Of a stretch of DNA of 38,548 bases, positions 22,513 through 30,702 are shown in pieces. The stretch is from Synergistaceae bacterium (GTDB lineage: Bacteria; Synergistota; Synergistia; Synergistales; Aminobacteriaceae), in contig JAISLU010000045.1 in NCBI GenBank assembly GCA_031277095.1, forward strand, positions 1 through 38,548, given 5' to 3'. The translations under genes and the position numbers were made by a program. The notes under the pieces were generated by a model. It was not told the DNA's origin and searched no databases. It worked only from the letters and a program-made list of their open reading frames with translations. The first letter of the stretch is position 1; every line of letters begins with the position of its first letter.

Positions 22513-23808
22513 ATGCCTTTGCTGAAAGACCCCGTGTTCTGGACTTTGGCCCTTTTCCTCGTTCCCTTGGTGGTGCGCGTCCCCATCGGCGTCGCCCTGG
22601 GCATGGCGACCATCACCGTCGTGTGGTTCTGGGATATGGGGTACCAAATGCTTTCCTACAGCTTCTACGCCGGGATCGCAAAATTTCCCCTTCTGGCCAT
22701 TCCCTTTTTCATTCTTGCGGGCATTATCATGGAAAAGGTCGGCATCGCCGAGCGTATCGTCGGGCTGATAAAACAGATCGTCGGCGATGTGACCGGCGGG
22801 CTTGCTGTGGCGACGGTTATTGTTGCGGCGTTCTGGGGCGCCGTCAGCGGCTCCGGCCCGGCGACGGTAGCCGCTATCGGCTTGATTCTCATTCCCAGCA
22901 TGTCCGACGCCGGTTACGACAAGGCATTCGCCACGGCAACGGTTTCCGTCGCGTCGGGACTCGCCATTATCATCCCGCCCAGCATTTCTTTCATCGTTTA
23001 CGGCGACATCATGCAACAGTCGGTGGGGGCTATGTTCGCGGCGGGCATCGTTCCGGGAATCATCGTCGCGGCGTTCCTGTGCGTCACGGTTTACGGCGTC
23101 AGCCGCCGTTGCGGTTACAGGGGCGAGCCGAGAGGTAGCACATCCGTTGTTTTGAAGGCGTTGCGCGATGCTTTTTGGGGACTGATGACCCCGGTCATCA
23201 TTTTGGGCGGCATCTACGGAGGAGTGTTTACACCTACGGAAGCGGCAGCCGTCGCTGCTTTTTATGGAATTTTCGTGGGCGTATTCATCTACCGGACTCT
23301 GACTTTCAGGGTACTGCATGAAATCCTGACCGAGAGCGTGATCTCCACGGCAGTCGTTATGCTGGTCGTGGCCTGCGCCGGGCTTTATTCCTGGCTGGGA
23401 GCCACCGTAGGGCTCATCGACAAAATCGCTGGGCTCCTGTTGGGTGTGTCGAGCAATCCTGCAATCATCATGCTGATGATCAACATCATTCTTCTTTTTG
23501 CCGGAATGCTGCTGGACGCAAACTCCATCATGTACATCTTCCTGCCGATCCTCATCCCCATCATCCGCACTCTGGGGTGGGACCCGATATGGTTCGGCGT
23601 CGTCATGACGGTCAACTTGGCCATCGGGCAGGTTACGCCCCCCGTGGCGGTCAACCTCTTCGTGGGTGCGCGTATCAGCGGCTTGACGATGGAACAAATA
23701 TCGCGTCCTGCCATTCCCTTGATCATCGCGGCAATATTGGCTCTGGCGTTTCTCTGCGCCTTCCCGACCCTGACGCTTTTCCTGCCCCGTCTGATGAGCC
23801 TGATATAG
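22513..23808 (+). CDS. dctM: TRAP transporter large permease subunit (DctM family), second system
   Basis: Large transport subunit with about 12 helices, 431 residues. ATG 22513 with AAGGAGGT at 22499-22506. The frame could extend upstream into dctQ, but that is not supported. Landmarks are FPLLAIPFFILAGIIME, AVSGSGPATVAAIG, IIIPPSISFIVYG, and near the end MTVNLAIGQVTPPVAVNLFVGARI. Paralogous to the first DctM, and more typical of the C4-dicarboxylate/sialic acid class in its ends. A terminator follows, closing the catabolic block. Confidence 0.92.
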   Translation: MPLLKDPVFWTLALFLVPLVVRVPIGVALGMATITVVWFWDMGYQMLSYSFYAGIAKFPLLAIPFFILAGIIMEKVGIAERIVGLIKQIVGDVTGGLAVATVIVAAFWGAVSGSGPATVAAIGLILIPSMSDAGYDKAFATATVSVASGLAIIIPPSISFIVYGDIMQQSVGAMFAAGIVPGIIVAAFLCVTVYGVSRRCGYRGEPRGSTSVVLKALRDAFWGLMTPVIILGGIYGGVFTPTEAAAVAAFYGIFVGVFIYRTLTFRVLHEILTESVISTAVVMLVVACAGLYSWLGATVGLIDKIAGLLLGVSSNPAIIMLMINIILLFAGMLLDANSIMYIFLPILIPIIRTLGWDPIWFGVVMTVNLAIGQVTPPVAVNLFVGARISGLTMEQISRPAIPLIIAAILALAFLCAFPTLTLFLPRLMSLI

Positions 23809-23843
23809 ACGTGTACTCCCATTAAAAATAGAACCCGAGCAAC

Positions 23844-23883
23844 GGAATCCAAGGAGTCCGACTTCCCTGGGTTCCACTTTTTT
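23844..23883 (+). terminator. Rho-independent terminator after second TRAP operon
   Basis: GGAATCCAAGGAG (23844-23856) pairs with CTTCCCTGGGTTCC (to 23875) with one mismatch and two G-U pairs, around a 6-nt loop. ACTTTTTT follows. It marks the boundary with the pilus cluster. Confidence 0.8.
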
Positions 23884-23909
23884 ATATGAAAACCGATCGA
23901 GGTCAGAGC

Positions 23910-26201
23910 ATGAACAAGAAAAAAAAGATAGGCGCGATTCTTCTCGAAATGGGGCGTCTCACGACGGCTCAGTTGAAAGACGCCCTCAGGGATCAGGTGG
24001 ATTCCAGCAGTCTGTTGGGCGAGATCCTTGTGGCGAAAGGAATTTTACAAGGACGAGAGGTGACGGAGGCTTTAGGGATACAATTTTCCCTGCCCGTGGT
24101 GGGGCTCGACGAGTGCCTTGCTGACCCGGGAGGATTGGGCTTTCTGCCGAGAACCATGGCGGAACGTCAAAGGGCTTTCCCCCTGGGACTGCGGGACGGC
24201 GTGCTGTGGGTGGCGATCGCCGATCCGCTGGATCTCGCGACGCGGGAGGAAATACGCGCGGCGGTCTCCTGTGAAATTCAATTCGCTCTGGCAACGGAGC
24301 AAGACATCGACGCCGCGCTGGCGGCAACGGCGGACCGAGGCCGGACTCTCCAATTATCGAAAAAGACGGCCGGGCTCGTTTCCGAATCCCAAGGAACCTC
24401 CCCACCGGAGCGGCCGAGCCGAGAACCCGACACACCGCTTCATCCAGCGCCTGAGATAACGCCCGAGACGTCATCTTCCAAAATTTCCGGCATACAAGGT
24501 ATACAAAAAGAAAAAACGAAAGAGAAGCCCAAATTAGAGAAGCCTAAATTAGAGAAACTCAAATTAGGGGAAATTTTTGTGCGATGGGGAACCGTCACCG
24601 AGGAACAGGTGGCCGTCGCCCTGGAAAAACAGACCCAGACAGGCCTGCGTTTGGGGGAAATCCTGCTTTCCATGGGGTTCGTTACGGAAGTGAAGCTGGC
24701 CGAGGCCTTATCGGAGCAGTTGGGATACCCTTTTTTGATGCTGACGCGCTACACTCCCATGCCGGAAGCCCTCAAGCGGGTGCCGCGCAGCGCGGCCGCG
24801 CGTTTGCAGCTCGTTCCCCTTTCCATCGAAAGAGACACGATGCTCCTGGCTATGGCCGATCCCTTGGATCTTTTGGCGCAAGACGAAATACGCATTCTTA
24901 CGGGGTACGATCTCAAGCTGTGCATCACGACGCCCACGGAAATTCACAACAATCTGAACCGATTTTACGACCTTCAGGGGAACCTCGAGGACGCTATCGT
25001 AGAAATCAAAGACTTCGAGCCCCTTGCGACGGACCACTTTATGGAGGCCCAGGCCAACGACGCTCCTGTGATCCAACTGGTCAGCAACGTTTTGAGGCAG
25101 GCCGTCAGGGAAGGGGCCTCGGATATCCACGTGGAACCCTGTAAAAAAATCGGGCGCATCCGTTTTCGGGTGGACGGGGTCCTTTACGAGGCCTTCGATT
25201 ATCCCCTGACGCTGCACTCGGCCGTTTCCGCGCGCATAAAAATCATGGCGGGCATGGACATCGCGGAGAGAAGAAAACCCCAGGACGGACGCATTTTGGT
25301 CAAAACGGCGGGGCGTTTCATCGACCTTCGAGCCAGCTCCGTCCCCACCACCCGAGGCGAAAAAATCGTTTTGCGGATTCTGGACCAGGAAAATTCGGCC
25401 GTGGGGCTCGATCGGTTGGGCCTGGAAGCGGACGACATGGAAAAAATCAACTCTTTTTGCGGGATCCCCTGGGGCGTACTCTTGGCCACAGGCCCCACGG
25501 GGAGCGGTAAATCGACGACCCTCTACTCCATCCTGGAAAAAATCAATCACATGGACATCAATATCGTCACGGTGGAGGATCCCGTGGAATACTCGCTGGA
25601 CGGTGTCAGCCAAATCCACGTCAACGAAAAGGCGGGCGTAAATTTCGACTCCGCTTTGCGCTCCATTTTGAGGCAAGACCCCGACAAGATCATGGTGGGA
25701 GAAATCCGCGACCAGGAGACCGCACAGATTACCATAAGAGCGGCCCTTACCGGTCATTTTGTGCTTTCGACCCTGCACACCAACGACGCCCCCGGCGCCT
25801 TGACCCGCATGGTCCACATGGGCGTACCTCCTTATCTGGTGGCGGCCTCCGTTTGCGGCGTGATCGCCCAAAGGCTCGTCAGAAAATTGTGCCCGTTCTG
25901 CAAGGAGGAGTACGAGGTGGATCCCTACACCTGCGACGCCCTCAAAATTCCCCGCGGATCCCACGCCTGGAGGGCCAAAGGGTGCAACGAATGCCGGAAT
26001 GGCTACAAAGGAAGAAAGGGTGTTTACGAAATTTTGACGATGGACGATGACCTGAGAAGGATGATACTAGAGCAGGCAAATCACCTTCAAATCCGAGAAG
26101 CGGCGATCGGAAAAGGTATGAAAACGCTTCGCCAGTCGGGCATCAACAATGCTTTAGCCGGCTTGACCAGTATGGAGGAGGTCTTTGCGACCACTCTTTA
26201 A
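23910..26201 (+). CDS. pilB: type IV pilus assembly ATPase PilB, first copy
   Basis: Hexameric motor that powers pilin polymerisation at the inner membrane. Start ATG 23910 (GAGGT upstream; aligns with the start of the second copy), giving 763 residues. N-terminal repeat pairs KIGAILLEMGRLTTAQL/GEILVAKGILQGREV and LGEIFVRWGTVTEEQV/LGEILLSMGFVTEVKL look like two MshEN modules, a fold that can bind cyclic di-GMP. They are joined by a Lys-rich linker with a KPKLE repeat. The ATPase core has Walker A (GPTGSGKSTT), the Asp box (VEDPVEY), Walker B (RQDPDKIMVGEIRD), and the His box (LSTLHTNDAPG). The Zn-type motif CPFC..CNEC is intact. Followed by a 607-bp non-coding gap and a second pilB. Confidence 0.92.
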   Translation: MNKKKKIGAILLEMGRLTTAQLKDALRDQVDSSSLLGEILVAKGILQGREVTEALGIQFSLPVVGLDECLADPGGLGFLPRTMAERQRAFPLGLRDGVLWVAIADPLDLATREEIRAAVSCEIQFALATEQDIDAALAATADRGRTLQLSKKTAGLVSESQGTSPPERPSREPDTPLHPAPEITPETSSSKISGIQGIQKEKTKEKPKLEKPKLEKLKLGEIFVRWGTVTEEQVAVALEKQTQTGLRLGEILLSMGFVTEVKLAEALSEQLGYPFLMLTRYTPMPEALKRVPRSAAARLQLVPLSIERDTMLLAMADPLDLLAQDEIRILTGYDLKLCITTPTEIHNNLNRFYDLQGNLEDAIVEIKDFEPLATDHFMEAQANDAPVIQLVSNVLRQAVREGASDIHVEPCKKIGRIRFRVDGVLYEAFDYPLTLHSAVSARIKIMAGMDIAERRKPQDGRILVKTAGRFIDLRASSVPTTRGEKIVLRILDQENSAVGLDRLGLEADDMEKINSFCGIPWGVLLATGPTGSGKSTTLYSILEKINHMDINIVTVEDPVEYSLDGVSQIHVNEKAGVNFDSALRSILRQDPDKIMVGEIRDQETAQITIRAALTGHFVLSTLHTNDAPGALTRMVHMGVPPYLVAASVCGVIAQRLVRKLCPFCKEEYEVDPYTCDALKIPRGSHAWRAKGCNECRNGYKGRKGVYEILTMDDDLRRMILEQANHLQIREAAIGKGMKTLRQSGINNALAGLTSMEEVFATTL
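24525..24569 (+). repeat. 15-nt tandem repeat (3 copies) in PilB linker
   Basis: AAGCCCAAATTAGAG (24525-24539), AAGCCTAAATTAGAG (24540-24554) and AAACTCAAATTAGGG (24555-24569) encode KPKLE-KPKLE-KLKLG between the two MshEN-like modules. Confidence 0.8.
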
Positions 26202-26444
26202 AAATATGTGTGAAAATATTTTTGGAAAATAGGTTGAAAAACATTTTAAAAAATATTTGCGAATCTCCTGAATTCTTTACCCACGGGCTCCGCCCCCTCG
26301 ATCTTGAAGGTTTACGGAATGTTTATTGCCTCTGCTCCCTCGAACGTCTGGATTATAGAGAGATACTCGGTATATAATAAAAATTATAAAAAATATCTCG
26401 AATCTTCCGCCCTTCTTCGCAAAAACGGAGATTCATGGTGTATT

Positions 26445-26485
26445 ATTGAAGATACTGTCTTTTTTGATTGAAGATACTGTCTTTT
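26445..26485 (+). repeat. two perfect 19-nt direct repeats, 22-nt period
   Basis: ATTGAAGATACTGTCTTTT at 26445-26463 and again at 26467-26485. The two-turn spacing puts both copies on one DNA face, as for tandem regulator sites. Each copy also holds a small AAGA/TCTT dyad. Confidence 0.75.
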
Positions 26486-26648
26486 CGAGGGCAATATCTT
26501 TATTGGGAAGTAAGGCGCAAGACAGGTGACAGATGTTTCGAATCTAGCTTCGACCTATGCCTGGATCCTATGTCACGACCTTATGCCTCGGCCCGATAGG
26601 CCCATGTTTGTTTCTGGCATGTGCGTAGGATAAGGGTGATCGTTCAAA

Positions 26649-26680
26649 CTCGCGACAGGACCCCGTAGGGGCCGAGCGAG
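26649..26680 (+). other. two-tier hairpin in the pilB-pilB spacer
   Basis: CTCGC (26649-26653) pairs with GCGAG (26676-26680). Inside it, CCCC (26661-26664) pairs with GGGG (26668-26671) around GTA. No T-run. It may be part of a structured leader of the second pilB. Confidence 0.45.
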
Positions 26681-26808
26681 TTCCGCCCTCCTGAGCTTGT
26701 CTTGAGCTTGAATTTGAAGGGATGTTTACGGGCGGTGGCAGGTTTTACGACGGCAGCGATAAGCAGCAATGAAATAAATAAAATTGCCTTAATTTTGGGA
26801 GGCAGAGT

Positions 26809-29451
26809 ATGGATACAAGGAAAAAAATTGGAGAAATTCTTCTCGACGCGGGCAGCATCACCCAGGCTCAACTCGAGGAAGCCTTGAGGGATCAGGTAGG
26901 TTCCAACAACAAATTGGGCGAGTTGTTGGTCGAAAAAGGGGTCTTGACGGATCAGCAGGTCACGGAGGCCTTGGGGTTGCAGTTTATGCTGCCCGTGGTC
27001 AACGTCAACGAGTATCTGGGCAACATATCCGCCATCAACGCCCTGCCCAAATCGCTGATGGAGCGCCTGGGAGTTTTCCCCTTGGAACTCCAGAACAACG
27101 GAAGCACGCTCCTGGTGGCCATCTCCGACCCCTTGAACGATCTGGTCAAGGACGAGTTGCGGATGGAGACGATGCTCAACATAAAGTTCGCCCTCGCCAC
27201 GGAGCAAAATATCTACTCGGCTTTGGTTGCGATTACAAGCGGTACGCAATCTTCCCTAGATCTTCCGCTGATCGACACGACCGAGCCGGTTTCCGACACC
27301 CTCGCCTCCGGACTTTCTGAGTCCCCCGACTCCCCTCCTCCTCTTCCCTCCCTGGAGGCGCTGGGATTCGGGGCCCCCTTGCTGGAGCCGTCCGTGGATA
27401 TTTCGTCGGTTGAAGTGCCTCAGACAGTGGGGCCCTTTACCGAGCCCATCGTCGATACCTTCATGCAGCCGGCGACAGTGGCGTCGCCTGTGTCCTCCGC
27501 AGCGACCGTGGCCAGCGTACAGGCGACGGAGGCCGCTCCTGCGCAAACGGCAGCTGCCGCGATTGCCGCCCCTCAAACGGCGGTTGCCGCCCCTGTCCAG
27601 ACGGCGGTTGCTCCCGTTCAGGCGACGGCTGCTCCTGCCCAGACAGTGGTTGCTCCTGTTCAGGCGACGGCTGCCCCTGCCCAGGCGGCGGTTGTTCCCG
27701 TTCAGACAGCGGCTGCCCCTGTCCAGACGTCGGCTGCGGTACCTGCCGTTTCGGTTGCGCCGAAAGTCGGTGTATCGGGGAACATTCTGGAAATGATGCG
27801 TTCCCAGCCTAAATTGGGCGATATCTTGGTACAAGCGGGCATCATCACCGACATGCAGTTGGCGGATGCGCTCAAAAAACAAAAATACACGGGAAAGCGC
27901 CTTGGAGAAATACTCGTAAGCGAGGGGATCATCACGGAGGTGAAGCTGGCGGAGGCGTTGTCGACTCAGCTCAAGCTGCCGATGTTCACCCTGACCCGTT
28001 ACCGCCCCATGCCCGAGGCCATCAAAGCGGTTCCCCGCCATGTTTCCGAGCGGCTGCAGCTCATCCCTCTTTCCATAGTCGAGGGAGACCTGCTGCTGAT
28101 CGCTATGGCCAACCCTTTGGATCTTCTGGCCCAGGACGAGGTCCGTATACTCACCGGGCGCGACCTCAAGATCGGGATCACGACCACCACGGAGATCCGG
28201 AACAATCTGGAACGGCTCTACAACCTCCAAGGCAACCTGGAAGAAGCTATCGTGGAGATGTACACCGAAAGCGACGTGGCTCCGGAAACTTCAGAGGCCG
28301 GCGCCGACGATGCTCCGGTCATTCAGCTGGTGAGCAACGTTTTGGATCAGGGAGTCCGGGAAGGGGCCTCCGACATTCACGTCGAGCCCTATGAAAAAAC
28401 CGCGCGCATACGGTATCGCGTGGACGGAGGGCTTTACACGGCCTTCGATTACCCTGTGGCCCTGCATCCGGCGGTTTCCGCCCGAATGAAGATCATGGCG
28501 GGAATGGACATTGCCGAAAGAAGAAAACCCCAGGACGGGCGTATTCTGATCAAGGTCGCGGGCCGTCGCATCGACCTTCGCGTCAGCTCGCTGCCCACCA
28601 TGAACGGCGAAAAAATGGTTTTGCGTATTTTGGACCAGGAGAGTTCGGCGGTGGGGCTCGAACGTCTGGGTTTGGAACCGGACGATATGGAAAAAATCGA
28701 TATTTTCTGCAATACGCCCTGGGGGATCATGCTGGTTACGGGGCCAACGGGAAGCGGAAAATCCACCACCCTTTATTCCATCCTCGAGAAAATCAATCAG
28801 CCCGACGTGAACATCATCACGGTGGAGGACCCCGTGGAGTTTACGGTTGCCGGGATCAACCAGGTTCACGTCAACGAAAAAGCGGGCCTGACTTTCGAAT
28901 CCGCGCTGCGCTCCATTCTGCGGCAGGACCCCGACAAGGTCATGGTGGGAGAGATACGCGACCAAAAAACCGCTCAAATCGCCATCAGGGCGGCGCTTAC
29001 GGGACACTTCGTTTTGTCCACCCTTCACACCAACGACGCCCCCAGCGCGGCAACCCGAATGATCGACATGGGAGTGGCGCCGTTTTTGGTGTCGGCCTCC
29101 ATGTCCGGGATCATCGCTCAGAGGCTTGTCCGCAAACTTTGTCCCTTCTGCAAAGAGGAGTACGAAATGGACCCCAACATGTGCGACGCCCTGGAGGTTC
29201 CTCACGGTTCCCACGCCTGGAGAGCGAAGGGCTGCAACGAGTGCCGGCAGGGATATAAGGGAAGAAAAGGTATTTACGAGATCATGCTGGTGGACGACGA
29301 CCTGAGGAAAATGATCTTGGAGGGAGCCAGCAACATCGTCCTCCGCGCCGAAGCCATAGCAAAAGGGATGAAAACCCTGAGAAGGTCTGGAATCAACAAC
29401 GCTTTGGCGGGGTTGACGAGTGTAGAAGAAGTTTTTGCAACGACTCTTTAA
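26809..29451 (+). CDS. pilB: type IV pilus assembly ATPase PilB, second copy
   Basis: Close paralogue of the preceding PilB, but 880 residues long because of a disordered linker. ATG 26809 with GGGAGG at 26797-26802. Two MshEN-like modules: KIGEILLDAGSITQAQLEEAL/LGELLVEKGVLTDQQVTEAL at the N-terminus and LGDILVQAGIITDMQL/LGEILVSEGIITEVKL after the linker. The linker (about residues 155-325) is Ala/Pro/Val/Gln-rich, with a 14-residue repeat. The ATPase core is complete: GPTGSGKSTT, VEDPVEF, RQDPDKVMVGEIRD, LSTLHTNDAPS, CPFC and CNEC. C-terminal halves of both PilBs are near-identical, which implies duplication. Both look active, so they may build different pili or respond to different signals. 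Confidence 0.92.
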   Translation: MDTRKKIGEILLDAGSITQAQLEEALRDQVGSNNKLGELLVEKGVLTDQQVTEALGLQFMLPVVNVNEYLGNISAINALPKSLMERLGVFPLELQNNGSTLLVAISDPLNDLVKDELRMETMLNIKFALATEQNIYSALVAITSGTQSSLDLPLIDTTEPVSDTLASGLSESPDSPPPLPSLEALGFGAPLLEPSVDISSVEVPQTVGPFTEPIVDTFMQPATVASPVSSAATVASVQATEAAPAQTAAAAIAAPQTAVAAPVQTAVAPVQATAAPAQTVVAPVQATAAPAQAAVVPVQTAAAPVQTSAAVPAVSVAPKVGVSGNILEMMRSQPKLGDILVQAGIITDMQLADALKKQKYTGKRLGEILVSEGIITEVKLAEALSTQLKLPMFTLTRYRPMPEAIKAVPRHVSERLQLIPLSIVEGDLLLIAMANPLDLLAQDEVRILTGRDLKIGITTTTEIRNNLERLYNLQGNLEEAIVEMYTESDVAPETSEAGADDAPVIQLVSNVLDQGVREGASDIHVEPYEKTARIRYRVDGGLYTAFDYPVALHPAVSARMKIMAGMDIAERRKPQDGRILIKVAGRRIDLRVSSLPTMNGEKMVLRILDQESSAVGLERLGLEPDDMEKIDIFCNTPWGIMLVTGPTGSGKSTTLYSILEKINQPDVNIITVEDPVEFTVAGINQVHVNEKAGLTFESALRSILRQDPDKVMVGEIRDQKTAQIAIRAALTGHFVLSTLHTNDAPSAATRMIDMGVAPFLVSASMSGIIAQRLVRKLCPFCKEEYEMDPNMCDALEVPHGSHAWRAKGCNECRQGYKGRKGIYEIMLVDDDLRKMILEGASNIVLRAEAIAKGMKTLRRSGINNALAGLTSVEEVFATTL
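27610..27735 (+). repeat. 42-nt tandem repeat (3 copies) in the second PilB linker
   Basis: Units at 27610-27651, 27652-27693 and 27694-27735 encode APVQATAAPAQTVV, APVQATAAPAQAAV and VPVQTAAAPVQTSA. Each is itself a doubled 7-residue unit of the (A/V)PVQTAV kind. Copy number can change in frame. Confidence 0.8.
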
Positions 29452-29489
29452 AAGCACTGTCGGTATACCGCATACGGGAGGGGTCTAAT

Positions 29490-30587
29490 GTGCCAGCGGA
29501 TTTGAGAGCCCTATTGGGCGAGGTTATCAGGAGAAACGCCAGCGATTTGCATATCAGTGTGGGTGTTCCGCCCGCCATGCGAGTCGACGGCGGATTGCAA
29601 TATGTAGAGGAGGTGGGACCCCTTACGGGCTATGACGTGGATCAAGCGTTGCAGACGATCTTGACCAGCGAACAGATGGAAAAGTACAAATCGTCCAACG
29701 AATTGGATTTCAGCTTCTCCTACAAGGCTTTGGGCGATTTGGAGGCGCGCTTTAGGGGCAACGCTTATTTCGAGTCGCGCAACATGGCGGCGGCCTTCCG
29801 TTTGATTCCCCTGAACATCCGCTCCATAGACGACCTGAGCCTTCCCCCTGTGTTGAAGGAAATCAGCAAGCGGCGCAGGGGGCTCTTTTTGGTTACAGGC
29901 CCCACAGGGCACGGTAAAAGCACGACCCTGGCGGCGATTTTGAACGAAATCAACAATACCCGCTACGACCACATCATCACCATCGAGGACCCCATAGAGT
30001 ACGTTTATCGTTCGTCCAAGTGCCTGGTACACCAGAGGGAGATAGGCAGCGACACGGAGAGCTTCTCCGAGGGTTTGAGGCGCGCTTTGCGGCAAGACCC
30101 GGACGTTCTTCTGATAGGAGAGCTCCGGGACCTGGACACCATCAGCGCGGCCATCACCGCATCCGAAACGGGACACTTGGTTTTTGGAACCCTTCACACT
30201 CAAGACGCGGCACAGTCCATCGACCGCATTATCGACGTTTTCCCCCCCCATCATCAAACCCAAATCCGTATTCAGCTCTCGACGGTTCTGACGGGCATTT
30301 GTTCTCAGCAACTGATTCCCAAAGGAAAGGAGTCGGGAGGGGGGCGTATTTGTTCGACGGAGCTTCTGATCGCCAACCCGGCGGTGAGAAACTGCATCCG
30401 CGAGGGCAAGACCAACCAGATCAAAACCCTCATCCAGACGGGAGTCAACGTCGGTATGCACACGATGGAGCAAAGTTTGGCCGCTTTCGTCAAAAACAAA
30501 ATATTGTCCCTGGATGCCGCCCTGACCTACGCCTACGACCCCAAGGACCTTCAGCGTATTCTGCTGGAGCAGCAGGGAGCGCGTTAG
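29490..30587 (+). CDS. pilT: type IV pilus retraction ATPase PilT
   Basis: Motor for pilus disassembly and twitching motility. It has 365 residues from GTG 29490, preceded by GGGAGGGG at 29476-29483. An ATG two bases earlier is in a frame that stops at once. It shows the N-terminal ASDLHISVGVPPAMRVDG segment, a Walker A of GPTGHGKSTT (His where most PilT proteins have Ser), the Asp box TIEDPIEYVY, RQDPDVLLIGELRD, and LVFGTLHTQDAAQSIDRIIDVFP. The retraction signature appears near the C-terminus as AVRNCIREGKTNQIKTLIQTG. It lies 38 nt after the second pilB. Confidence 0.93.
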   Translation: MPADLRALLGEVIRRNASDLHISVGVPPAMRVDGGLQYVEEVGPLTGYDVDQALQTILTSEQMEKYKSSNELDFSFSYKALGDLEARFRGNAYFESRNMAAAFRLIPLNIRSIDDLSLPPVLKEISKRRRGLFLVTGPTGHGKSTTLAAILNEINNTRYDHIITIEDPIEYVYRSSKCLVHQREIGSDTESFSEGLRRALRQDPDVLLIGELRDLDTISAAITASETGHLVFGTLHTQDAAQSIDRIIDVFPPHHQTQIRIQLSTVLTGICSQQLIPKGKESGGGRICSTELLIANPAVRNCIREGKTNQIKTLIQTGVNVGMHTMEQSLAAFVKNKILSLDAALTYAYDPKDLQRILLEQQGAR

Positions 30588-30702
30588 GTGCCAAAAAGGC
30601 GTTAGGCGGGGAAAATCGATGCAGACAGATGCTGGATGTAGATAGTGATAACTGTAGATAACATTGATGACCGACGATCGACTTTTAATATAGGAGAGTG
30701 CC

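Larger units (their letters stand above)
26202..26808 (+). other. 607-bp non-coding spacer between the two pilB genes, repeat-rich
   Basis: No supported gene. Contents in order: an AT-rich 10-bp inverted repeat (AAATATTTTT 26214-26223, AAAAATATTT 26249-26258); a GGCTCCGCCCC element (26282-26310); a perfect TATAAT at 26373-26378 with only a weak -35 (TGGATT 26349-26354, 18-nt spacing); an inverted GAGATA/TATCTC pair around it; two perfect 19-nt direct repeats (26445-26485); GTGACA/TGTCAC (26526-26531, 26571-26576) bounding a 39-nt insert with smaller stems; a two-tier hairpin (26649-26680); another GC-rich element (26679-26720); and the ribosome site GGGAGG (26797-26802). It could be a long regulatory leader or a remnant of a lost gene. 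Confidence 0.6.

Noticed and set aside
22510-23877. 455-codon minus-strand frame over the second dctM
   Set aside because: Antisense shadow, hydrophilic and repetitive. The plus strand encodes a clear DctM.
24490-24515. Second GntR-like site (GGTATACAA) within pilB
   Set aside because: Only a half match to the palindrome, inside a Lys-rich linker coding sequence. Likely chance.
26490-26680. Cyclic di-GMP riboswitch upstream of the second pilB
   Set aside because: Context is attractive, but the conserved GEMM-I and GEMM-II core segments could not be found by reading.
26644-27249. Minus-strand ORF spanning the spacer and the pilB 5' end
   Set aside because: Mostly antisense to pilB. No ribosome site or recognisable motif.
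30664-30691. TTGATG-N16-TAATAT before pilC as a promoter
   Set aside because: Transcription would begin about 5 nt before the pilC ATG, after its ribosome site, so it is unlikely to serve pilC.
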